A stretch of DNA of 43,085 nt from Lentisphaeria bacterium. Its GTDB lineage: Bacteria > Verrucomicrobiota > Lentisphaeria > Oligosphaerales > Oligosphaeraceae. Of this stretch, positions 16,507-24,880 are shown in pieces. A model generated the notes under the pieces. It did no database searches. It was given only the letters and a program-made list of their open reading frames with translations, and had not been told where the DNA came from. The position numbers and the translations under genes were made by a program. Numbering within the stretch: the stretch's first letter is position 1; every line of letters begins with the position of its first letter. The stretch spans positions 1-43,085 of the forward strand of contig JAEEYQ010000021.1 of the NCBI GenBank assembly GCA_016288215.1. Reading direction: 5' to 3'.

Positions 16507-17949
16507 TCAGCCATCTTGGAAAAAGTCATCCATGGTGATGGTGTTTTGGATGATGCCAGAATACTTGTTCTGCGGCATGTGGAATGTCGTTATCAGCGTC
16601 GGATGAAGCGCGTATTTGGTTTTGGTCGCGGATTGGAGGATGGACAGTTTGCGTCTGATATCGGCTTCGTCATCGGCCGTGAATTCGAATGGAGATTGGG
16701 TGAATTTCATTTCGCAGACGTTTATCACCCTGTCATTTCGGATAAGCAGCATGTCGATTTGCGCACGGCCATCCGTTGTGCCGCCGAGCCATGGCTGTGC
16801 CTGGCAGTGAATGCCTGAGATTCCAAGGGCGCGTTTGATTTGCGGAAGATGGCGGAAGCAGAAATTCTCAAAGGCGAAACCGCTCCATGCCTGAATGGCG
16901 GGTGTCTGGAAGTTATCCTGCCAGAAGTGCGGATTTCCAGCGGAGGCTTTGTCCAGAAAATGAAGATGGAACAGAGTGAAGCAGTCCGTCAATTTGTATT
17001 TCGGGGTCTTTCGCTTCTCTCCGAAAGGGATGTATTCCGTTATGAAATCGCTGTGTTTCAGGGAGTCTATGATGTCGGTCAGGTGGCTTCCACTTTCAAA
17101 GCCCGCCATTTTCGCGATTTCCCCTCTTGAAAAGCCAAGTGAATGGGTGGCCAGCAATGAGACAACCTTGACATAATCCTGATGATTGGTGAATAGGGAC
17201 GCGAACATGCGCGTCAACTCCATTGCGAATGGAGCATTCTTCTCAAAGAAGAGCGCATCGACATTCTGCACAAAACTCAGCCCCTTTTTCAGTGCGGTAA
17301 GATAAAACGGGATGCCGCCAAGCATCATGTATGCCTGTATCTGGTCAAGACGCGTGAGTTCAATGCCGTTTCTCCTGTAGTATTCATGGCATTCGGCAAG
17401 GCTGAATGGCTCCAGATGTATTTCCTTTGTTATGCGGCCATACAGACCTCCATGACTGTTTATGAGCTTGTCCATCATCCATGAGGTCGCCGAACCGCAC
17501 ACGATAAGCAACAAATCGTCCTGATGCGCCCCCCATCCATTCCAGAAATTCTCCAAGGCAGAAATGAAGCCGGAACGTGGTGTGTCCAACCAGGGCATCT
17601 CGTCAATGAAGACAACCTGACGGTCACCATTGCGGCGATTCTCCAAAAGACGTATCAACTCATGAAATGCCTCAAACCAATCGCGCAATTCATGGTCAAG
17701 TTCAGCTCCATAATACCTTAGGGAATATCCAAAGCCTTGCAGCTGACTTCGCAGCAGATTTGATGTTTTCAAATCAGATGGCGAAATGCCGGCATGGCTA
17801 AATGTAAATTGTCCATTGAAGAACTGGCGAATTAAATAAGTTTTGCCGACACGGCGGCGTCCGCATACGGCAACAAAATCGGCATGCTTCCCTGCATAAA
17901 GACGCCGCAACTCTTCACATTCCCGATGCCGTCCAATTATGTTTTCCAT
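16507..17949 (-). CDS. AAA ATPase with winged helix and PD-(D/E)XK-like C-terminus (DUF234 type)
   Basis: 480 aa. It begins ENIIGRHRECEELRRLY, the typical opening of archaeal-type STAND-like ATPases. Walker A is GRRRVGKT (about 30-37), Walker B VVFIDEMPW (about 112-120), followed by a sensor-like CGSATSWM. A winged-helix segment (FSRGEIAKMAG...LKHSDFITEY) follows around residues 290-340. The C-terminal domain has a nuclease-fold pattern AQID(x14)CEMK with Asp about 399 and Glu-x-Lys about 413-415, the DUF234 region. Biological role of this family is unsettled. AAGGA at + 17956-17960 (complement) abuts ATG 17955 but is well spaced for 17949, so 17949 is preferred. The promoter side carries the 54-bp palindromic array. 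Confidence 0.87.
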   Translation of the reverse strand: MENIIGRHRECEELRRLYAGKHADFVAVCGRRRVGKTYLIRQFFNGQFTFSHAGISPSDLKTSNLLRSQLQGFGYSLRYYGAELDHELRDWFEAFHELIRLLENRRNGDRQVVFIDEMPWLDTPRSGFISALENFWNGWGAHQDDLLLIVCGSATSWMMDKLINSHGGLYGRITKEIHLEPFSLAECHEYYRRNGIELTRLDQIQAYMMLGGIPFYLTALKKGLSFVQNVDALFFEKNAPFAMELTRMFASLFTNHQDYVKVVSLLATHSLGFSRGEIAKMAGFESGSHLTDIIDSLKHSDFITEYIPFGEKRKTPKYKLTDCFTLFHLHFLDKASAGNPHFWQDNFQTPAIQAWSGFAFENFCFRHLPQIKRALGISGIHCQAQPWLGGTTDGRAQIDMLLIRNDRVINVCEMKFTQSPFEFTADDEADIRRKLSILQSATKTKYALHPTLITTFHMPQNKYSGIIQNTITMDDFFQDG

Positions 17950-17972
17950 CTTCATTCCTTGTCTTTGATATG

Positions 17973-18329
17973 TTTTTGGCGTAATAATATATAGTCTAAT
18001 CTGCCAAAAACAACTAAAATACCATATTTTGGCAGAATAGATGTATAATTATTCCGCCAAGAATGGCAAAAATGCCCCTGTTTTGGCGTAATAGATTGGT
18101 GCTTAATCCGCCAAGAATGGCAAAAAGGCCCCTGTTTTGGCGGAATAGATGGGTGTTTAATCCGCCAAGAATGGCAAAAATTACCATATTTTGGCGGAAT
18201 AGATGAATACTTATTCCGCCAAGAATAGAAAAAATCCCCTATTTTGGCGGAATAGATGGGTGTTTAATCCGCCAAGAATGGCAAAAATTACCATATTTTG
18301 GCGGAATAGAGAGATACTAAATCAGCCAA
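17973..18329. repeat. Seven-unit 54-bp palindromic repeat array
   Basis: TTTTGGC marks begin at 17974, 18027, 18081, 18135, 18189, 18242 and 18296, a spacing of 53-54 bp. Each unit is a palindrome, best seen in unit 5 as TTGGCGGAATA (18191-18201) with TATTCCGCCAA (18212-18222) around a 10-bp loop. Units 2-6 also share a GAATGGCAAAAA-type linker and alternate between CCCCTG/CCCCTA and TTACCATA endings. The outer units 1 and 7 are more diverged, but their arms still pair (TTTTTGGC at 17973-17980 with GCCAAAAA at 18003-18010). The array begins about 20 bp upstream of the ATPase start, and an AT-rich -10-like TATATTATT (minus strand) lies in the loop of unit 1. Confidence 0.93.
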
Positions 18330-18354
18330 AAGCAGCCACCACGAGGCCAAATGT

Positions 18355-20436
18355 TCATTTCAACACTTCCACGCCCCATGGGCCGAGCGTGACCGTCTTC
18401 TCGAAGCCCAAGACCTTGATGTCAAAGGACATGGCCTTGTCGGTCGTGTTGACAAGTCCGAGGGCATATGAGCCGTCTGCCGCCTGGCGGCACCAATAGT
18501 CGATGCCTTCTGGAAGTGTGATATTCTGGGGTTTGTTCCTGCCAATCAAGTACTTGTAGAGCGAGTTCAGCTCGCGGGAGCATGCGATGGTCTCCGCCCA
18601 CTGGATCGGCGAATGAATCCGCATGTCGTAGCGGTCATTCGGCAGCCAGTAGTAGATAATGCCCTGGACGTTCGCCGCGAGCGCCAAGTGCGTCATGCAA
18701 CGGATCTTGCCCGCTTTTGGCTCCACATCCTCCGGCTTCTTGTTCTTGACGGCATACTGGTCCCAGTCGAATGCCTGTACAACGCACCACAGCGACTGCT
18801 TGTCTCGGCAGACGGTGCGCATGGTCTCCATGTTCGTCTTGACATCGGTGATGGATGACCTCGGAATGGGGTAGGGGTCGTGCCAGAAGATTTCGGACAA
18901 GCCGTTGCCGAGGAACATGACATCGTCGTTCCTGATGTCGGCCGTGCAGAGGAGAAGGATACGCGGGACACCTGAACAGGCCTGCTTGACGGCATCTGCG
19001 CCGTGCTTCATGCTGTAGCGGTCAATCCAGCATTCTGGCTCGTCGGCAAGATAGATGCTCAGAAGGTTTGGATGGTCGTACATGGCGGCACAGTGCTTTT
19101 GGAGGGCGTAGAAGTCCTGGTCATAGAGATGGCGCCGCGGGATGCCCATGAACGCGTAGACATTGTGCTTCTGGCAGTCATTGAGATAGCTGACCATGTC
19201 ATCGTCCGTGATCTGGTTGTTGTTCTCGAACTGGTACGAATGCGTGACGTTGAACTGTGCCTCTTCGATGCCGTCGAACACCTTCAAGTCATCGGACGGA
19301 TCGCGGTAGGTGCCAATCGGAAAGAACGGTTTGCCGTCGATCATGAGCATATGGTCGTCGCGGAAGGAATAGGTGTGCGCGGGTGACTTGTTGACGAAGA
19401 GGAACTTGTGCTTTCCGCCATTGGCCGTGACGACAATATCGTGCGTGCCCTTTGCGATGGGAGCTGTCGGCGTGAAGACAATCTCATTGCCCTTGTCTGA
19501 GCTGATGGCGAGCGGCTGGCCTGCCATGGTCGCCGTGCAGCTCTGTGGAGCCTGTGGATAGAAGGAGAACGCCAATTCGGGCATGGCGTTGAACTGGCCG
19601 TTTGCGAATTTCGGCGTGACCTTCAGGGGCGGATTCTGGGGGACGGGTTTGACCGTGAAGGCAATGGGCTTGGACATCGAGAGGACCTTTTTCATGCACC
19701 AATGCGCCTTCGCATACCATTTTCCAGGTTCCAACGCATACGGGAATGTGAAATTTCCATTGTTTGGGGCCATTTCCATAAAGGTCTCAGCTTCAGGAAA
19801 ATCGGGGTTCTGGCTAAGAAGAATGCGAATGCGTGGCTGTATTGTGGGGTCCTCGCTGTTTTCCAAGGCATCGAAGGAAAAGGACGGCGGATTCGAGTCA
19901 GCGTTGACTGACCAGTTCGCGACCAAGTCCCGCTTGCAGACTTGAAGGTCCTTGAACTGCGCGGAACCTTGTCCTTCGATGGCAAGCCAAATCTGGATGT
20001 ATCTGACCTTGGTCGGAATGAGTCTCGTCATGCTGATGGAGACTTTCTGCCATTCGGTTGTGCCGACGGGGCCTGTGGGAAATTCGCCGCCGTTGACCCA
20101 ATCCCTGTTTTCGTCCAGAAAGCCGAAGAAGAGCGTCGCGCCGCGTCCCCCATTGGGGCGGGAGACGTTCAGCGCTCTCACCATGACGCTGCCGCCGTAG
20201 CAACTGTTCTGCTCGACAGGCAGGTCATATGTCGCGAAGTTGCGGACTCCATTCGTTGCGGTGATCTGCAGTGAGCCGTCGACGGTTTCAAAGCCCTTGT
20301 CGGGAATCGTCCATCCGGCCTTGCGCAGGGTGTCGACGCCTTCTGACAATGGTGTGCTGAAGACGAGTTCATCCTTTGCGGACAGAAGCAGAGGCAGACA
20401 GAAGAGCAATGGAAGAATGAGCCTTTTCTGTGACAT
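18355..20436 (-). CDS. Secreted TIM-barrel glycoside hydrolase-like protein
   Basis: 693 aa. A signal peptide (SQKRLILPLLFCLPLLLSA) is followed by a beta-sandwich domain (about 25-190), an Ig-like part, then a (beta/alpha)8 domain opening HMLMIDGKPFFPIGTYRDPS, as in GH2/GH5-type clan GH-A barrels. LADEPE near residue 465 holds the candidate acid/base Glu after strand 4. The strand expected to carry the nucleophile reads SLWCVVQAFDW with Gln rather than Glu, so I could not place a second catalytic acid. A short C-terminal beta domain follows. No strong ribosome site precedes the ATG. It lies downstream of the DUF6259 gene on the same strand. Confidence 0.75.
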   Translation of the reverse strand: MSQKRLILPLLFCLPLLLSAKDELVFSTPLSEGVDTLRKAGWTIPDKGFETVDGSLQITATNGVRNFATYDLPVEQNSCYGGSVMVRALNVSRPNGGRGATLFFGFLDENRDWVNGGEFPTGPVGTTEWQKVSISMTRLIPTKVRYIQIWLAIEGQGSAQFKDLQVCKRDLVANWSVNADSNPPSFSFDALENSEDPTIQPRIRILLSQNPDFPEAETFMEMAPNNGNFTFPYALEPGKWYAKAHWCMKKVLSMSKPIAFTVKPVPQNPPLKVTPKFANGQFNAMPELAFSFYPQAPQSCTATMAGQPLAISSDKGNEIVFTPTAPIAKGTHDIVVTANGGKHKFLFVNKSPAHTYSFRDDHMLMIDGKPFFPIGTYRDPSDDLKVFDGIEEAQFNVTHSYQFENNNQITDDDMVSYLNDCQKHNVYAFMGIPRRHLYDQDFYALQKHCAAMYDHPNLLSIYLADEPECWIDRYSMKHGADAVKQACSGVPRILLLCTADIRNDDVMFLGNGLSEIFWHDPYPIPRSSITDVKTNMETMRTVCRDKQSLWCVVQAFDWDQYAVKNKKPEDVEPKAGKIRCMTHLALAANVQGIIYYWLPNDRYDMRIHSPIQWAETIACSRELNSLYKYLIGRNKPQNITLPEGIDYWCRQAADGSYALGLVNTTDKAMSFDIKVLGFEKTVTLGPWGVEVLK

Positions 20437-20596
20437 GGGGGGCGTTTCTTTCGAGAAGTCAGTATAAAAGGATTATCGTGACTGATGTTGGTCAACTTGA
20501 TATGTGACGCTGTTTGGGGCGATCCATCCGTGGACAAAAAAGAGGCATGGTTTTCCTTTCATGGACAGTTTGGAGAAAGTCCGGTTCATGCGCAGG
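20437..20596. other. Spacer between the two minus-strand glycosidase genes
   Basis: No gene is seen. On the minus strand it contains GATAAT and TATACT hexamers and a TTGACC, but their spacings do not form a convincing promoter. The downstream gene may still be expressed separately. Confidence 0.3.
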
Positions 20597-23500
20597 TCAT
20601 TCGTCCAGAAGGATTTCGCCCCAGGCTCCGGGGTTCTTGCCGCCGCAGATGCCGCGCGTCCACTCCTGCCAGCCGGCAAAGTCTTTTCCGTCATGCTCGT
20701 TGACGGTGAAGCTGAAGGGGTATCTCTTCCCCTTGCTGAGCTTGCGGAGAAGCCTTTGAGGAACGGTCAGGCGGTAGACGGTCACGCCGTCCTGTCGGCT
20801 GGCCTCTATCTTGAACAAGGGGTCGAAAGTCGTGTTGAGGCATGAGACGAAGGGTTTGCCCTCGACAATGGCAAGGTAGAGCTCCGTCTGGAGGAAATTG
20901 TTGGCGGCGTCATTCTCGAGCCGCGGGAAGCCCAGGCCGATTTGGATGCAGTCCCCCTTCCAGACCATGTCGCCGGGGATTGGCTCATTTGGCGTTTCGT
21001 CTTTGACGGCGAATTCCATCACCAACCCCTCCTCGTTCCAGACCATGCGCGCCTCTGTTGGCGAGGGCTTGCGGTCGCCGATCATCCGTGCCGTCAGATC
21101 CTTCAAGACGGGGGTGCTCTCCGGAAGACGCCCTGCAGGAATTTCGGCGAGGTAGGGGACGCGGTGGCACTTTTTGCCGCTGGCCGAAGCGGCCACGCAG
21201 GGGCGGACGCCGAAGTCCACTGACTGCGATAGGTCGAAGACCGCCTCGCCGCCCTTCAGTTGCACCGTGTAGGCGAGGGAATGGAACCCCTTGGCCTCCT
21301 GTGGCGGTGTCACGCGGAAGACGACCCGCTGGACGCTGTGCGGCGCGAGAGCGACCTCCATGACGGCGGAGGGGGCGATGGCCATGGCCTGCGCCGTCTC
21401 CAGCGCAAGGCGTCCCGTCGCCGCCTGGTCCGTCGTGTTCTCCAGATTGAATTCAATTTCGCCCTCCGTGCCCGCCGCCATCTCCAACAGCGTGTTGTCG
21501 GACCAGACGACAAATGGCGGCAGGGTTGGCTTGGCCACCGACGGCGCCGCCGTCTCAGGGACAAGCTCCAGCGCATGGGCGGTCCGGCCTGCAAGCGGCA
21601 GACGGAAGCGGACATTTTCCGACGGCCCTGCGTAGACCTCGCTGCCGTCCGCGCGATTCCGCAGGCGGAGGAAGGGGGCGTCCGTATAGTCGGCGGCGTT
21701 AAAATCCAGCTCTGGAGCCACTTCGGTCATGGTGGCGTTGGTGACGATGAGGGCGATGGAACCGTCGGCCGCGCGCCATGCGGTGGCGTTCACGGCGGGG
21801 TAGGCATGCTTCGTGCTGTCGCGGAAGGGGAATCCCGTCGTGACAGTGGCGGCGGAAGAGACGACTTTTGGCGGGCGGAGCATCTGCCCGAACAGCAGCC
21901 ACTTCTGATTGTCAAGCCAGAAGTGGCCTAAATGGCGGGCCAGTTCCGCCGCCTTTGGCGAATACTCCGGCAAATTGATGCGTACGGCTCCCGGATTGAC
22001 GCCGTAGGCAATGTCCCGCAGGCCGCACACCGCCGCCTCCTCCACGTTGGTCCGCCCGCTCTTGTCCGCATAGGCGTACTCTTCGCTGAAGTCCATGAAC
22101 TTGCCGGAGAGTCGGGAGAGGCAGAAGCTGTAGTCGTGGTAGACGGCCTGGAAGGCGGGCACTAAATCCACGAGAAAGTACATGAACATATAGTTAATGT
22201 CGTGGACCCCAATGAGATACTCACCGACCTGCTCGCCGGAGGAATAGTAGTCGGGGAACTGTTCGCGGAGGCGCGTGTGGGTCATCTCCATGATGTGGCG
22301 GTAGCCGTTCAGGCCGTAGTTGCCGCCGCCGAGTGTGTGGCCATGGTTCGGATTCAGGCAGACCATCGGACCCACGGAGCAGAGCTCATCGTAGTAGATT
22401 CCCGTCAGATTGCTTTTGAGAAGTCGTTCGGTGGTGTCGTAGATGACCTTCTGCCAATAGGGTGTGGTGGAGCACATGAGCGCCTTCATGCAGCCGTCCG
22501 CGAACTGGACAATCGGCTTGCCCGACTCGTCGATGACGGCGGCCGGCTCCGCGTTCTCCTTTTGCCATCGCTCGCTGGTGGTGTCCATGCGCAGCATGGT
22601 CGTCCACGGCATGGTGTAGCAGCCCATTTCGCGGATGAGACGGGCGGCCTTCGGATAGCCGTGCAGGAGGTGATAGCGCGGCGTTGCCCGCCCAAAATAG
22701 TCGATGTAGGGGTGGTTGAAGACATCGAAGGGGAAACCGTAGAAGTCCTTGAGGGCCTTGATGGTCTGCGCAAAGTCGTCGGCGAGGATGGTGCCGCCCA
22801 CCACATCGAAGAGCTCGGCATCGGGAATGACAGATAACCCATTGGAGCCCAATTCTTTGCGCTTGTCGAGATGCTTTTGGCTGAAATGCTGGTTGCGGAC
22901 ACCGTTGACGGTCAGGCCGATTTTGCGGAGGGGTTCGGGGAAATCCGCCCGCTGTGCCATGGGGCCGCAGGCGGTCCATTTCTGCTGCAGGGCCCATTTG
23001 CGGTAGATTTGGCAGGCGTCGAACCAGTCACCATGGAAGAGGCGGGTCTCGACGGGCCAGGGGCGGTCGTAGGCGGGCTCGCCGCGGTAGGCCAGGCTGG
23101 AGACCTCAAGGGAGAAGACGCCCGGGTAGCCGAATTGCTCCGCCAGATTCACCTCCTTGAAATGGCCGTCGCCGTCCTTGGTGGAGAGGTAAAATCCTGC
23201 CGTCTCTTCGCCGTACAAAGCCAAAAACTGCATGGACATGCCGCTGGCGCCGTAGTGCAGACACATGGCCCCTGGATAATTCCGCTTCACGTCGCGGAAC
23301 AGGCGCCCCGTCTCCTGCGGCACGAGAAGGCAGGATTTTTCAGGGGCGCCGGGGGCCACCAGTCCGCAGACGACGGGATAGGCCACGTCCAACATCGTAT
23401 AGTGGGCGCTGTCTTTGACATGGACGTCCACATTCCACTCCATGGCGGTGTCTCCATCCTGAAGGGCGGCCGTGGTGTGGACCACCAGCGTTCCGCCATC

Positions 23501-24301
23501 GGGCAGCGGCGTCTCCCATGTACTATCTAAGTTGTTGTTTTGCAAAGAGTTATGCATATTCTTCCCGCTCGTGACGATGAACGGCGCTTTTTCGCGGTCG
23601 TCCTTCAGGGAGACGCGCCAGATGTTGCCTTTCGCCGCGTCGGCCTGAATGAAATTCGCGCCGCTGGCCTTGTCGATGAGGGCGTTCAGCCGCAGTTTGT
23701 CACCTTCACGGACAAATTGGCAGGCAATATGTGCGTTCTCCAGACGGCCCGCCTCATGGACATCGACAGTCTGCGTGTTGGCGGCGGGAGCCACAGTCAT
23801 CTCTTTGAACGAGGCAGGGGTGGTGGCGTTGTTGTTGATGCCCAAAACGCGCAGGGCACGCAGCGGCTTTGGCGGCGTGAACGTGACGTCGGTCAGAATC
23901 CATTGGCCTGCTTTTTCCGGCGGCACATTGTCCAACACAGACCAGCGGTGGGTGCCGTCCGTGAAGAGCAACAGCAGGTCATAGGCCACCAGCGCCTTGT
24001 CCGATTGTTTTCCGGGATGGCGCATGAGCCAACCCGAGAAGTGGATTGGCTCCGGCTCCTGTTGGTTCAGGAAGACCTCCTCTGTGGCCACGTTGAAGGT
24101 GTGTTCCTCTCCAGGCGCATTGACGGTGATGACGCCATCCTTCAGCGTGGCGATGTCCGCCCGGATTCCCGTTGACCAGATGCCATTTTTGACCGAGCGC
24201 CAGCCTTGGCTGATGAGGTCCGCGGCATGCAGCGGGGCGACGGCGAGGCAAAACGCTGCAAAAAGGAACAGTCGTTTTGAAATTTTGTATAAGTTATTCA
24301 T
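20597..24301 (-). CDS. Large secreted DUF6259-type glycoside hydrolase-like protein
   Basis: 1234 aa. A signal peptide (KRLFLFAAFCLAVAPLHAA) is followed by an N-terminal carbohydrate-binding-like domain, a beta-rich domain, and a central TIM barrel (about 460-800) with DWFDACQIYRKWALQQKW, MPWTTMLRMDTT, GIYYDELCSVGP and DFSEEYAYADKSG blocks typical of DUF6259 proteins. After an Ig-like NEW3-type stretch the last ~215 residues resemble a family 9 carbohydrate-binding/DOMON-like domain (LTARMIGDRK...WNEEGLVMEFAVKDET...GDCIQIGLG). The probable substrate is an extracellular glycan. ATG 24301 is chosen; the upstream TTG 24307 has no support. The first codons ATG AAT AAC TTA are AT-rich in an otherwise GC-rich gene. 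Confidence 0.78.
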   Translation of the reverse strand: MNNLYKISKRLFLFAAFCLAVAPLHAADLISQGWRSVKNGIWSTGIRADIATLKDGVITVNAPGEEHTFNVATEEVFLNQQEPEPIHFSGWLMRHPGKQSDKALVAYDLLLLFTDGTHRWSVLDNVPPEKAGQWILTDVTFTPPKPLRALRVLGINNNATTPASFKEMTVAPAANTQTVDVHEAGRLENAHIACQFVREGDKLRLNALIDKASGANFIQADAAKGNIWRVSLKDDREKAPFIVTSGKNMHNSLQNNNLDSTWETPLPDGGTLVVHTTAALQDGDTAMEWNVDVHVKDSAHYTMLDVAYPVVCGLVAPGAPEKSCLLVPQETGRLFRDVKRNYPGAMCLHYGASGMSMQFLALYGEETAGFYLSTKDGDGHFKEVNLAEQFGYPGVFSLEVSSLAYRGEPAYDRPWPVETRLFHGDWFDACQIYRKWALQQKWTACGPMAQRADFPEPLRKIGLTVNGVRNQHFSQKHLDKRKELGSNGLSVIPDAELFDVVGGTILADDFAQTIKALKDFYGFPFDVFNHPYIDYFGRATPRYHLLHGYPKAARLIREMGCYTMPWTTMLRMDTTSERWQKENAEPAAVIDESGKPIVQFADGCMKALMCSTTPYWQKVIYDTTERLLKSNLTGIYYDELCSVGPMVCLNPNHGHTLGGGNYGLNGYRHIMEMTHTRLREQFPDYYSSGEQVGEYLIGVHDINYMFMYFLVDLVPAFQAVYHDYSFCLSRLSGKFMDFSEEYAYADKSGRTNVEEAAVCGLRDIAYGVNPGAVRINLPEYSPKAAELARHLGHFWLDNQKWLLFGQMLRPPKVVSSAATVTTGFPFRDSTKHAYPAVNATAWRAADGSIALIVTNATMTEVAPELDFNAADYTDAPFLRLRNRADGSEVYAGPSENVRFRLPLAGRTAHALELVPETAAPSVAKPTLPPFVVWSDNTLLEMAAGTEGEIEFNLENTTDQAATGRLALETAQAMAIAPSAVMEVALAPHSVQRVVFRVTPPQEAKGFHSLAYTVQLKGGEAVFDLSQSVDFGVRPCVAASASGKKCHRVPYLAEIPAGRLPESTPVLKDLTARMIGDRKPSPTEARMVWNEEGLVMEFAVKDETPNEPIPGDMVWKGDCIQIGLGFPRLENDAANNFLQTELYLAIVEGKPFVSCLNTTFDPLFKIEASRQDGVTVYRLTVPQRLLRKLSKGKRYPFSFTVNEHDGKDFAGWQEWTRGICGGKNPGAWGEILLDE

Positions 24302-24363
24302 ATGCAAGATATTATGATGTTATGGATTATTTGGAAGGGGATAATGGTTCATGCGACCTATAC

Positions 24364-24392
24364 TATACTTTTTCACCATCGATGTTTCAAGG
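24364..24392 (-). promoter_or_regulatory. Sigma-70-type promoter for the DUF6259 gene
   Basis: On the minus strand TTGAAA (+ 24387-24392) and TATAGT (+ 24364-24369) are separated by exactly 17 bp. Predicted transcription starts near 24357, leaving a leader of about 55 nt before ATG 24301. Confidence 0.65.
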
Positions 24393-24454
24393 AAGGGAAG
24401 GTCCAATGGGGGCTGAATTACAACCGCAAAATAGGTTCTGAATAGTTCCATTCA

Positions 24455-24763
24455 CGTCTCATGTCTCACGTCTCGCGTCCAACTTTTCACTTTCCCGTCC
24501 CTCGTCTCTCGTCTCCCGTCCCTCGTCCCACTCTTCACTTTTCACTTTCCGTTTTTTCACTTTTCATTTGACTGGACGCGAGACGCGAGAAGATAAAAGT
24601 GAAGAGTGAAAAGAGAAGAGTGAAAAGTGAAGAGTGAAAAGTGAAGAGTGAAAAGTGAAGAGTGAAAAGAGAAGAGTGAAAAGAGAAGAGTGAAAAGAGA
24701 AGAGTGAAGAGTGAAGAGTGAAGAGTGAAGAGTGAAAAGTGAAGAGTGAAAAGTGAAGAGTGG
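24455..24763. repeat. Bipartite heptamer array with inverted polarity
   Basis: 24455-24569 reads as pyrimidine-rich 7-mers on the + strand (TCTCACG, TCTCGCG, TCCCTCG, TCTCCCG, then CTTCACT, TTTCACT). From about 24573 the complement follows as purine-rich 7-mers (GACGCGA, then GTGAAGA, GTGAAAA and GAGAAGA about 25 times). The two halves can fold back on each other, for example CTCGCGTCCA against TGGACGCGAG. The remainder of 24302-24880 shows no gene apart from the minus-strand promoter at 24364. Confidence 0.9.
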
Positions 24764-24880
24764 GAATATAGCGAAAAGGGAAACGGAATCCCTTGCAGGA
24801 ACGGAAGAGGGCATTACATTTTTATGGTAACGAAATGGACGATGCGGCAAGCGGAGCGTCAAACAATAAGGGAGAGGGGC

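Noticed and set aside
17973..18329. CRISPR array
   Set aside because: The spacing is regular, but the stretches between repeats are near-identical rather than unique, every unit is itself palindromic, and no cas gene is present.
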